DNA from: Pseudomonas rustica
GTDB taxonomy: Bacteria; Pseudomonadota; Gammaproteobacteria; Pseudomonadales; Pseudomonadaceae
Length of the DNA: 64,000 bases
Reading direction: 5' to 3'
Assembly (NCBI RefSeq): GCF_018336155.1
Contig: NZ_JAGYHF010000004.1
Coordinates: 62,001 to 126,000, forward strand
In this document: positions 32,775 through 42,700 of the stretch, one piece after another
Layout of the letters: the number at the start of each line of letters is the position of its first letter
Position numbering within the stretch: position 1 is the stretch's first letter
Translations under genes and position numbers: made by a program
Notes under the pieces: model-generated
What the model saw: the letters and a program-made list of their open reading frames with translations, nothing else
Databases searched by the model: none
Told to the model about the DNA's origin: nothing

Positions 32775-35081
32775 TCAAAGATTCTCGTACCGATTCATAT
32801 CGAGCACGCCCTCTTCCACCGGGTCGGTTTCGTGGATGTAGCGGCTCAGATCATGGAAATAGAACCAGAACTGCGGATGACTTCGGCGAATCCCCCAGCG
32901 CTCAACGATATTCTCGAATTGCGCCTGATCCCTGGCACTGTCCATGGCATCGACAAACGCCGGCACCTGATCAGCCGGGATATTGAAGATGAAATTCGGA
33001 TAGCTGCTCAGTACGCCGGGATAGATCGTCAACGTGTCCAGCCCTGGCTGATAACGCAGCGATTCTCCGGTGAGGAACGCCACGTTGCTGTGCGCGCGGT
33101 TGCGCAGCAGGCTGTAAACCTCGCGTTTGCCGCTGGCCGTTTCAATGCGCAGCATGGTCGCTTCCGGCAACTGGTCGATCACCTTCAAACCAGCCGCTGG
33201 CCGCGAGGTCAGGCGACTCAGCGCCTGTTCGGCATTTTGCAGCGCCGGGTCGATATTCGGTCGTGAGCAATAAGCGTTGTCGCAACGGTTGATCGGGTCA
33301 GGCCGCGCATTCAGGTCGCCGTACCGCGCCAGCAATTGCATGGCGAAGTCGTATTTCGGATCTTTTTCGTTGAGTTTCAGCGCGGTCGGAGTGTCGTCGT
33401 CAATCGACTCGTAATCCAGCCACATCTTGAACTGACCACTGCTCTGGTACCAATCGTCGAGGTAATCCTCGCGAGAATCAGCAGGCATCAAGCGCAGGAA
33501 GTTCTGCTCGGCGCCGTTGCGGATCAGGTCGAAATACAGGCGGGTTTGCGCCTGATGGGAGACGTTGCCGAACACATCGAAGTTGACCGCCAACTGGTAA
33601 TAGGTGCGTTCCAGCAACGGATAGTCGAACAACCACATGGTTTGCGGCACTTCGCCGATCAGGCCTTTGGTCACCGAAGCACTGTCGAAGTGGCGGAAGA
33701 TACTCAGCAGCGCGTTGTCGTTGCCGGCCCACAGCGTCGACCAGCTCGGCGCAGGGACTTCGGCATAGCTGTCGCGGCGCAGGGCCTCGTATTCATTCCG
33801 TTTGTCGCGGTAGTTGTGCCACAGGGTCAGCACGCTGCCGACGTCGTCGTTCTGCCCCGGCATCGCCAGCAACGGCGTGGCCTGGCCGCGATAGTTCGGG
33901 TCGGTGATGTACAGGTCGTGCTCCGGGGCCTGGAACAGCGCCCAGAAGTTGTCGCGGATCACGTCCGTCGCGATCTGCCCACGGCACACCGGGCCGCGAA
34001 TAAAGGTGCGGACAAAGTACTCGGCGTTATCGAGCATGAACTGATAACGCGCCTGCGCCGGAATCGCTTCGAACGTAGCGAATGGATTGGCACGGCTGTT
34101 CGGCCCATAACCGGGCAAGGCGTTGACCTGCCAGTTGCCGCTGTAAAACAGGCTTTTCACCCGCGCCATTTTCGCCGCGCTCAGCGGGTAGGTGATATGG
34201 GTTTTGTGCACGATCACCCCTTGCACCGGCCACAAGCGGTAATAAACCTGTGTGCCCGGATCGTCGTTCGGGCGGCGGGTGGCGATCAGGTCGATCGGCT
34301 GGCCGGTCGGCGTACGCGAACGCACCCACTGGAAGAAATGCCCCGGCTCGCCGTCCTTGAAATAAAGGTGCGCGAGGAACAGATGCTCGTACAACCAACG
34401 GCCGACCAGGCTTTCGCGGGCGCCGGGAGCGTTGAGGAGGTTTTCCCACTGGACGATTTGCAGGGATTCCTTGGCGCTCGGCGCCAGGCCTTGTTCGTCG
34501 ATCGGCGCACCGGAGGCGAGCCAACGTTGCAACGTCTGGTATTGCTGATCGGTCAGGCCAGTGACCGCCAGCGGCATGCCCTCTTTCGAGTGAGCACCGG
34601 CGTAGCCTTCAAATTCGGCAGGCATTGCGCATTGATTTGCGCGGTTTAACCCCAGAACAATGTCTTCGGGCAACTTGGCGTTAGGCGTCAGCGGCGTCTT
34701 GTGCCCCAGCTCCAGCATCCGCGCCATCAGCGCCGCTTGGCTGCCCTGCGCATCGAGTACCGAATAGAAGTCTTTCTGCTGCCAGGCGCGCTTGCCGAAG
34801 GCGTCGTAAAACAATCGGGTGGTCGGCGCCGCTTTGGTGCGCTCGCCGTCATACACCGGCATTTTGCTCGCGCCACGGGCCGCGCCTTCGCCACTGCCAA
34901 GATTGAGCTGGCAGGCGGAGTCGTAGCACGCATGGCAGGCCACGCACTTCTCGGTGAAGATTGGCTGGATGTCGCGGGTGTAGGAAATAGATGGAGAAAT
35001 GGCAGGTGCAGCCGCTGGCTCTTGCGCCACGGCGCCCCAGCTGAGAAACAGCAACACAAAACCCATGACGCGGTAAGACAT
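32775..35081 (-). CDS. cti: Cti, fatty acid cis/trans isomerase
   Basis: 768 residues. A signal peptide (residues 1-20, ending AVAQ) is followed by a haem c motif C46-V-A-C49-H50 in TEKCVACHACYD, as known for the periplasmic Cti of Pseudomonas. Cti converts cis to trans unsaturated acyl chains of membrane phospholipids as a rapid response to solvents and heat. The length and the divergent arrangement with metH (157 bp between starts) agree with other pseudomonads. Confidence 0.95.
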   Translation of the reverse strand: MSYRVMGFVLLFLSWGAVAQEPAAAPAISPSISYTRDIQPIFTEKCVACHACYDSACQLNLGSGEGAARGASKMPVYDGERTKAAPTTRLFYDAFGKRAWQQKDFYSVLDAQGSQAALMARMLELGHKTPLTPNAKLPEDIVLGLNRANQCAMPAEFEGYAGAHSKEGMPLAVTGLTDQQYQTLQRWLASGAPIDEQGLAPSAKESLQIVQWENLLNAPGARESLVGRWLYEHLFLAHLYFKDGEPGHFFQWVRSRTPTGQPIDLIATRRPNDDPGTQVYYRLWPVQGVIVHKTHITYPLSAAKMARVKSLFYSGNWQVNALPGYGPNSRANPFATFEAIPAQARYQFMLDNAEYFVRTFIRGPVCRGQIATDVIRDNFWALFQAPEHDLYITDPNYRGQATPLLAMPGQNDDVGSVLTLWHNYRDKRNEYEALRRDSYAEVPAPSWSTLWAGNDNALLSIFRHFDSASVTKGLIGEVPQTMWLFDYPLLERTYYQLAVNFDVFGNVSHQAQTRLYFDLIRNGAEQNFLRLMPADSREDYLDDWYQSSGQFKMWLDYESIDDDTPTALKLNEKDPKYDFAMQLLARYGDLNARPDPINRCDNAYCSRPNIDPALQNAEQALSRLTSRPAAGLKVIDQLPEATMLRIETASGKREVYSLLRNRAHSNVAFLTGESLRYQPGLDTLTIYPGVLSSYPNFIFNIPADQVPAFVDAMDSARDQAQFENIVERWGIRRSHPQFWFYFHDLSRYIHETDPVEEGVLDMNRYENL

Positions 35082-35237
35082 GCTGCTGATCCCGATTTTA
35101 TAAAAAAACGCCGCGATTCTACATTATGACGTCCGTACCAACATGAGCGATATTCATGCAAAAGCGCCACATGCTCTAAAACCGCACAGGTTTGTTATGA
35201 TCCCGCTCCTTCGTAATGGTCTTTCCGAGTAGTCCAA

Positions 35238-38200
35238 ATGTCCGATCGCAGCGTCCGCCTTCAAGCTCTCAAGCAAGCTCTCAAAGAGCGCATCCTGATA
35301 CTCGATGGCGGCATGGGCACGATGATCCAGAGCTATAAGCTCGAAGAGCAGGACTATCGCGGCAAACGCTTCGCCGACTGGCCGAGCGACGTCAAAGGCA
35401 ACAACGACCTGTTGGTGCTGACCCGCCCTGACGTGATCGGTGGCATCGAAAAAGCCTATCTGGATGCCGGCGCCGACATTCTCGAAACCAACACCTTCAA
35501 CGCCACACGCATTTCCATGGCCGACTACGGCATGGAAGAACTGGCCTACGAGTTAAACGTAGAAGGCGCACGGCTGGCGCGCAAGATCGCTGACGCCAAG
35601 ACTGCCGAAAACCCGGAAAAGCCGCGTTTTGTTGCCGGCGTACTCGGCCCGACCAGCCGCACCTGCTCGCTGTCGCCAGACGTCAACAACCCGGGCTATC
35701 GCAACGTCACCTTTGATGAACTGGTGGAAAACTACACTGAAGCCACCAAAGGCCTGATCGAGGGCGGCGCCGACCTGATCCTGATCGAAACCATTTTCGA
35801 CACCCTCAACGCCAAAGCGGCGATCTTCGCTGTGCAAGGCGTGTTCGAAGAGCTGCACATCGAACTGCCGATCATGATTTCCGGCACCATCACCGACGCC
35901 TCCGGCCGTACCCTGTCGGGCCAGACCACCGAAGCGTTCTGGAACTCGGTGGCGCACGCCAAGCCAATTTCCGTTGGCCTCAACTGTGCGCTCGGCGCCA
36001 GTGAATTGCGTCCGTATCTGGAAGAGCTGTCGAACAAGGCCAGCACCCACGTTTCCGCGCACCCGAACGCCGGCCTGCCGAACGAATTCGGCGAGTACGA
36101 CGAACTGCCGTCGGAAACCGCCAAGGTCATCGAAGAATTCGCCCAGAGCGGCTTCCTCAACATCGTCGGCGGCTGCTGCGGCACCACCCCGGGGCACATC
36201 GAAGCGATCGCCAAAGCCGTCGCCGGTTACGCACCGCGTCAGATTCCGGACATTCCGAAGGCCTGCCGCCTCTCGGGTCTGGAGCCGTTCACCATCGATC
36301 GCAGCTCGCTGTTCGTTAACGTCGGCGAGCGCACCAACATCACTGGCTCGGCGAAATTCGCCCGACTGATCCGTGAAGACAACTACACCGAAGCGCTGGA
36401 AGTCGCCCTGCAACAGGTCGAGGCCGGCGCGCAGGTGATCGACATCAACATGGACGAAGGGATGCTCGATTCGAAGAAGGCCATGGTGACCTTCCTCAAT
36501 CTGATCGCCGGTGAACCGGACATCTCGCGCGTACCGATCATGATCGACTCCTCGAAGTGGGAAGTGATCGAAGCCGGCCTGAAGTGCATTCAGGGCAAGG
36601 GCATCGTCAACTCGATCAGCATGAAAGAAGGCGTCGAGCAGTTCATCCATCACGCCAAACTGTGCAAGCGCTACGGCGCCGCCGTGGTGGTGATGGCGTT
36701 CGACGAAGCCGGCCAGGCCGACACCGAAGCGCGCAAGAAAGAGATCTGCAAACGCTCTTACGACATTCTGGTCAACGAAGTCGGCTTCCCGCCGGAAGAC
36801 ATCATCTTCGACCCGAACATCTTCGCCGTCGCCACCGGTATCGAAGAACACAACAACTACGCTGTGGACTTCATCAATGCTTGTGCCTACATCCGCGACG
36901 AGCTGCCGTACGCGCTGACCTCGGGCGGCGTGTCCAACGTTTCGTTCTCGTTCCGGGGCAACAACCCGGTGCGCGAGGCGATTCACTCGGTGTTCCTGCT
37001 GTACGCGATCCGCGCGGGCCTGACCATGGGCATCGTCAACGCCGGTCAACTTGAGATCTACGACCAGATCCCGCAAGAACTGCGCGACGCCGTTGAAGAC
37101 GTGGTGCTCAACCGCACGCCAAACGGCACCGACGCCCTCCTCGCCATTGCCGACAAGTACAAGGGCGACGGCAGCGTCAAGGAAGCCGAGACCGAAGAGT
37201 GGCGCAGCTGGGAGGTCAACAAACGTCTGGAGCATGCGCTGGTCAAAGGCATCACCACGCACATCGTTGAAGACACCGAAGAATCGCGTCAGTCATTCGC
37301 CCGTCCGATCGAAGTGATCGAAGGCCCGCTGATGTCCGGCATGAACATCGTCGGCGACCTGTTCGGCGCCGGCAAAATGTTCCTCCCGCAAGTGGTGAAA
37401 TCCGCCCGCGTGATGAAGCAGGCCGTGGCGCACTTGATCCCGTTCATCGAACTGGAAAAAGGTGACAAGCCAGAAGCCAAAGGCAAGATCCTCATGGCCA
37501 CCGTCAAGGGCGACGTGCATGACATCGGCAAGAACATTGTTGGCGTGGTGCTCGGTTGCAACGGCTACGACATCGTCGACCTCGGCGTGATGGTGCCGGC
37601 CGAGAAGATTCTGCAAGTGGCCAAAGAACAGAAGTGCGACATCATCGGTCTGTCCGGTCTGATCACGCCGTCGCTGGATGAAATGGTGCACGTTGCGCGG
37701 GAAATGCAGCGTCAGGATTTCCATCTGCCGCTGATGATCGGTGGCGCGACTACCTCCAAAGCGCACACCGCGGTGAAAATCGAGCCGAAGTACAGCAACG
37801 ATGCCGTGGTCTACGTGACCGACGCTTCCCGCGCGGTCGGCGTGGCGACGCAGTTGCTGTCGAAAGAATTGAAGGCCGGTTTCGTCGAGAAGACCCGTCT
37901 GGAATACGTCGATGTACGTGAGCGTACGGCCAACCGCAGCGCCCGCACCGAGCGTTTGAGCTACGCCGCAGCGATCGCCAAGAAGCCGCAGTTTGACTGG
38001 GCGACTTATCAGCCTGTCAAACCAACCTTCACTGGCAGCAAGGTTCTGGACAACATCGACCTGAAAGTCCTCGCCGAATACATCGACTGGACGCCGTTCT
38101 TTATCTCCTGGGATCTGGCTGGCAAATTCCCGCGCATCCTCGAAGACGAAGTGGTCGGTGAAGCCGCAACTTCGCTGTACAAGGATGCGCAGGAAATGCT

Positions 38201-38948
38201 CGCCAAACTGATCGACGAGAAGTTGATCAGCGCCCGTGCGGTGTTCGGTTTCTGGCCGGCCAATCAGGTGCATGACGACGACATCGAACTGTACGGCGAT
38301 GACGGCCAGCCATTGGCCAAACTGCATCACTTGCGCCAGCAGATCATCAAGACCGACGGCAAACCAAACTTCTCATTGGCCGACTTCGTTGCACCGAAAG
38401 ACAGCGAAGTGACCGACTACGTCGGTGGTTTCATCACCACCGCCGGCATCGGCGCCGAAGAAGTGGCCAAGGCCTATCAGGACGCTGGCGACGACTACAA
38501 CTCGATCATGGTCAAAGCCCTTGCCGACCGTTTGGCCGAAGCCTGCGCCGAATGGCTGCACCAGCAAGTGCGTAAAGAGCACTGGGGTTATGCCAAGGAC
38601 GAAACCCTCGACAACGAAGCGCTGATCAAAGAGCAATACAGCGGTATCCGCCCGGCCCCGGGCTACCCGGCCTGCCCGGATCACACCGAGAAAGCCGCGC
38701 TGTTTGCCCTGCTTGACCCGGAAGCCGAAGAAATGCGTGCCGGCCGCAGCGGTGTGTTCCTCACCGAACACTACGCGATGTTCCCGGCGGCAGCGGTCAG
38801 CGGCTGGTACTTCGCCCATCCGCAGGCGCAGTACTTCGCGGTGGGCAAGGTCGATAAGGATCAGATCGCCAGCTACACCTCGCGCAAAGGTCAGGAACTG
38901 AGCGTGACCGAACGCTGGCTGGCGCCAAATCTCGGCTACGACAACTGA
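35238..38948 (+). CDS. metH: MetH, cobalamin-dependent methionine synthase
   Basis: 1236 residues with all four modules. The homocysteine-binding barrel has zinc Cys in GLNCALGA (~247) and GGCCGTTP (~311); the pterin domain runs ~350-620 ([14 protein letters not shown]). The cobalamin module has D-V-H-D-I-G at ~757-762, where His is the lower cobalt ligand, and the reactivation domain (~900-1236) contains [12 protein letters not shown]. It transfers methyl from methyl-THF via B12 to homocysteine. No cobalamin riboswitch is seen upstream. The last ~18 codons ([17 protein letters not shown]) recur three times downstream in a tandem repeat. Confidence 0.97.
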   Translation: MSDRSVRLQALKQALKERILILDGGMGTMIQSYKLEEQDYRGKRFADWPSDVKGNNDLLVLTRPDVIGGIEKAYLDAGADILETNTFNATRISMADYGMEELAYELNVEGARLARKIADAKTAENPEKPRFVAGVLGPTSRTCSLSPDVNNPGYRNVTFDELVENYTEATKGLIEGGADLILIETIFDTLNAKAAIFAVQGVFEELHIELPIMISGTITDASGRTLSGQTTEAFWNSVAHAKPISVGLNCALGASELRPYLEELSNKASTHVSAHPNAGLPNEFGEYDELPSETAKVIEEFAQSGFLNIVGGCCGTTPGHIEAIAKAVAGYAPRQIPDIPKACRLSGLEPFTIDRSSLFVNVGERTNITGSAKFARLIREDNYTEALEVALQQVEAGAQVIDINMDEGMLDSKKAMVTFLNLIAGEPDISRVPIMIDSSKWEVIEAGLKCIQGKGIVNSISMKEGVEQFIHHAKLCKRYGAAVVVMAFDEAGQADTEARKKEICKRSYDILVNEVGFPPEDIIFDPNIFAVATGIEEHNNYAVDFINACAYIRDELPYALTSGGVSNVSFSFRGNNPVREAIHSVFLLYAIRAGLTMGIVNAGQLEIYDQIPQELRDAVEDVVLNRTPNGTDALLAIADKYKGDGSVKEAETEEWRSWEVNKRLEHALVKGITTHIVEDTEESRQSFARPIEVIEGPLMSGMNIVGDLFGAGKMFLPQVVKSARVMKQAVAHLIPFIELEKGDKPEAKGKILMATVKGDVHDIGKNIVGVVLGCNGYDIVDLGVMVPAEKILQVAKEQKCDIIGLSGLITPSLDEMVHVAREMQRQDFHLPLMIGGATTSKAHTAVKIEPKYSNDAVVYVTDASRAVGVATQLLSKELKAGFVEKTRLEYVDVRERTANRSARTERLSYAAAIAKKPQFDWATYQPVKPTFTGSKVLDNIDLKVLAEYIDWTPFFISWDLAGKFPRILEDEVVGEAATSLYKDAQEMLAKLIDEKLISARAVFGFWPANQVHDDDIELYGDDGQPLAKLHHLRQQIIKTDGKPNFSLADFVAPKDSEVTDYVGGFITTAGIGAEEVAKAYQDAGDDYNSIMVKALADRLAEACAEWLHQQVRKEHWGYAKDETLDNEALIKEQYSGIRPAPGYPACPDHTEKAALFALLDPEAEEMRAGRSGVFLTEHYAMFPAAAVSGWYFAHPQAQYFAVGKVDKDQIASYTSRKGQELSVTERWLAPNLGYDN

Positions 38949-39704
38949 TCCAGCCCTGACGCAACATCCCCTGTGGGAGCGAGCCTGCTCGCGAATGCGG
39001 TCTGTCAGACAACACTTATGTTGAAGCTGATGGCCTCTTCGCGAGCAAGCCCGCTCCCACAGTTCGTTTTGCAGTGTTCTTCAAAGGGTTGGTTATGCTT
39101 TTCTGACACACACGACAGACGAGGGATTTATGGACGATCCAGTCGGGAACTGAGCGTGACCGAGCGCTGGCTGGCGCCGAACCTCGGCTACGACAACTGA
39201 TCCAGCCCTGACGCAACATCCCCTGTGGGAGCGAGCCTGCTCGCGAAAGCGGTCGATCATTCAACATTGATGTTGACCGACATGCCGCCTTCGCGAGCAA
39301 GCTCGCTCCCACAGTTCGTTTTGCAGTGTTCTCCAAAGGGTTGGTTATGCTTTTCTGACACACACGACAGACGAGGGATTTATGGACGATCCAGCCAGGA
39401 GCTGAGCGTGACCGAGCGTTGGCTGGCGCCGAACCTCGGCTACGACAACTGATCCAGCCCTGACGCAACATCCCCTGTGGGAGCGGGCTTGCTCGCGAAA
39501 GCGGTCGATCAGCCAACATTGATGTTTACTGACATGACGCCTTCGCGAGCAAGCCCGCTCCCACAGTTCGTTTTGCAGTGTTCTCCAAAGGGTTGGCTAT
39601 GCTTGTCTGACACACACGACAGACGAGGGATTTATGGACGATCCAGTCGGGAACTGAGCGTGACCGAACGCTGGCTGGCGCAGAATCCGGGCTATGACAT
39701 CTGA
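38894..39704 (+). repeat. 252-bp tandem repeat, three full units plus a partial fourth
   Basis: Units start at 38894, 39146, 39398 and 39650 (partial). Each holds the metH tail (GGAACTGAGCGTGACCGA... to the stop), a REPIN, a stretch TTCTGACACACACGACAG, and ACGAGGGATTTATGGACGATCC, the ribosome binding site and first codons of the DUF2970 gene found intact at 46581. The unit length is a multiple of three, so the metH tail remains readable. The last copy of the tail is diverged (ending QNPGYDI). The copies of the DUF2970 start run into stops after about seven codons. Confidence 0.93.
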
Positions 39705-39717
39705 TCACAGCGCCTTG

Positions 39718-39752
39718 AACAAACCCTCGGTAGAGCGTCTGCCTACCGAGGG
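39718..39752 (-). terminator. intrinsic terminator of the large NEL gene
   Basis: CCCTCGGTAG/CTACCGAGGG (39724-39733, 39743-39752) forms a perfect 10-bp stem with a 9-nt loop. On the minus strand it is followed by TTTGTT. It lies 15 bp after the stop of the 39767-45517 gene. Confidence 0.8.
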
Positions 39753-39766
39753 TTCAAGCCCCTCTC

Positions 39767-42700
39767 TTACACGCTGAACTGTTGCCGTTCAGTGTTGGTC
39801 AGCTCAAGCAGCAACCCGGTTTCCTGGGTTTTGAATTCCACCTCCAGCGCCCCGACTTCTGCCAGGTACGCCTCGGTTATCTCTGTATAACGATCTTCAA
39901 GCTCGCCCTGAATGTGCGCCTGTTTATCCTTCAAAACGGCGAATCGCCCTGGGTATTTGCGCTTCAATTGGGCGATCCAGTAATCGCGCGTGACCAGATC
40001 CTCCACGAAGTCAGCCGACTGCTCGGCCGCAATCACTTCGGCGTAAGCGGTGTCCAGTGTGCCGGCGCTGACGTTGCCACTGTAGAGCATGTCTTTCGGC
40101 TGCCCCGGCAGATCCAACCTGTCACCCAGACCAATCCGATACGCCAGCCGCACTTCCGCCGGATCCGGCCTGCCCCCTCGTGCCTGGCGTTGCAGCACAT
40201 CGCGATCGGCAATTTTTTCAATTCGGCCGAGACGAAACAGTTTTCTACCCAGTTTGAACAGCACACTGTCCTGTTGATTGAGAGGCGTGGATTTGACGGT
40301 GTCGAACTCGAAAACCTTGACCTCAATATCGCTAAACAACAGGATGCGCCCGTCACCGCAGGTCTGCGCCGATTGCGCCATCGCAAAGACCGTGCGCCTC
40401 AAGCTTTCATCGCTGTCGGCGGCTTTCAACACGCGATGTACGCGGCGTGTGAGGTCAGTGCGCCGCAGTGCAAAGTCCTTGGTGCCTTCCATGCGGTCGA
40501 GCAGATTGAAGAATGCCGCACTGTCAGGCTGCTGCTCAAAATCGCGCCAGATTCGTGTCAGTTCCTGAGCGTCATTTGACGCTGGTTCGATCCAGCGCTG
40601 ACGCGCCTCGTCACCGGTGACATGGCCGACATCCACCTCTTCATCACTGTGCGGCGACGTATCACTGCCGAAAATGCTGTCAGCCTCCTCACTGTCCAGC
40701 ACCTCGTCGAGCTCTTCGGCAGACCAGCCCATGATGGTTTCACCGGGGTTAATCTCGTTGCGCAGCATGATCAGGCTTTGGCCGCTCAGACTGTCATTGC
40801 TCGATAAATCCACGCCGGCCCTCAATCGGCTGTAGCGCTCACTCATCAATGCATGGGGGACGGCTTCGAGCATGTTGTCTCGCAGATTCAGCGTTGTGAG
40901 CGAAGGCAGTTCGAGCACTCCTTCAGGCCACGCTACCAGACGATTGGTTTGCAGATTGAGTGCCCCAAGCTGGGCGAGTGGACTGACGTCCAGCGATTCC
41001 AGCCAGTTGTGCGACAGATCCAGCGACTGCAACTGAGTCAACGTCGCAAGTTGCGTTGTCAGTTGTGGCGTCGATCTCAACTGGTTTCCCGAGGCCGACA
41101 GGTGCTTGAGGTCGTTGATCGCAAAAACAGGTGCGGGCAGGTTCGCCAGAAGATTGCTGTTTAGCTCCAATGTATGGATGCCTTGGAATGCCCCGAGAAA
41201 ACCGTCCAGGCCCTGCTCGCTAATAAAAACCTTGTTCAGTTTCAATGTACCGACATGAGAGAAATCCCCTGCCAGCGTCGGCAAATCGCCTAAGGGGTTC
41301 TCGGACAGATCAAGGGTGAAACCGGCGCTACCCCGCTCGGCCGCAGGTAATCCCCGCAGATTCTGCCGCCAACACGCCAGTATCTGATCGGCGGCTTTGC
41401 GCCGTTCCACAGCGCTGACCCAGAGCGGCAGACTCATTTCCCGCAACTGAAACGGCGGCTGAGTGATCCATTGGTTCAGGGATTCGGTCAACGTCTGAAA
41501 CTGCATGTCCCAATGATCCATCCGGGCGAACAACGCTCCAGCCCCGTGACTCAGTGACAGATCATCAACCGCCTGCAACGCCTCGGAGTCGCGCAGATCC
41601 GGGTCAAGCCTTTGCAGGCGTGCCTTGGCCGTCATTCTCGCCAACTGCTCTGCAGACTCCACTCTCAGCGGCAACAACAGCTCCGGAAACTGGCTGACCA
41701 AGGGCGGAAAATACGCGGGGCCGCCCAAGGTGAAACCCTCACGCAAGTCAGTTCTGGAAATGCCCATTGGCGCAAATTCATGACTCTTGGCCAGCAGATC
41801 GTGTCGGGCCTTGGTCGTCAGTCGACATCCTCCCAAATCGACCTGGAGCTGGTCATGCCCGCTGAACACGGCCTCGGGTACATTCACGACTGCGCTGTTG
41901 TTCAGCTCCAGCCGGGTCAGCGCAGGCAACTCCAATACGCCCTCGGGCCAAGCAGCAAGCGCGGTGTGGCCCAGACGCAAACGCTTCAGCCCTCGTAAAG
42001 TCGTAACGTTCAGCGACTCGACGCGGTTGTAGCGCAAATCGAGGGTTTCCAGACCTGACAATCCGTTCAAACGTCCCTGTAGCGAGGGTGTAATGGTCAA
42101 ATAATTGTGCTGCAGCCCCAGGTCTTTCAGCTTTGGCAATTGTTTGAGTGTCGAGGGCAAATCGAACAGCTGATTGCGACTCAGATCCAGCGTCCGAAGC
42201 TCGCTGAAGTGCGGCAGAAATTGATTCAAGGCATCAACCGGGGCCACGACTTCCGACAACTTGAGCGCCAATACGTGGGAAAAATCCGTGGTGGCCAACG
42301 CGGATAAATCAGGCAGGTCACCCAGTGCTGCCCCTGACAAGTCCAGTATCAACACGTTGTCAGGCGCAACAACCGGCAAGGGGAGCGAGGTGGATGATCC
42401 CGGTCGCGGCTCGGCATTTACAGAGGCGTCCCCAGCCAGGCCGAAGCGTTGGCGCAAGCCTTCACGCCAGGATTCGCGAATCAGTCGAGCAGCGTTCCGT
42501 CGGGCATTCAGATCGACAGTCCGGCCGTTGACGATGGGCAACCGTTCCTGCCAGTCGGTCAGTTGCCCGGACAGCATTTGCAGATCCTGGCGCAAAGCAT
42601 TGATGTGATCGAGTAGCGCCCGGCCCGACAGCCCTCGCGCCTTGATTTGTCTAAGCGCGGCGGCGGAAAGATCGCTGCCGCAATCCATCGCAATCTGCAG

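Noticed and set aside
39225..39704. Three short ORFs of 75 codons between metH and the NEL gene as a gene family
   Set aside because: Each is REPIN sequence plus the duplicated metH tail; the conservation comes from tandem duplication, not from coding function.
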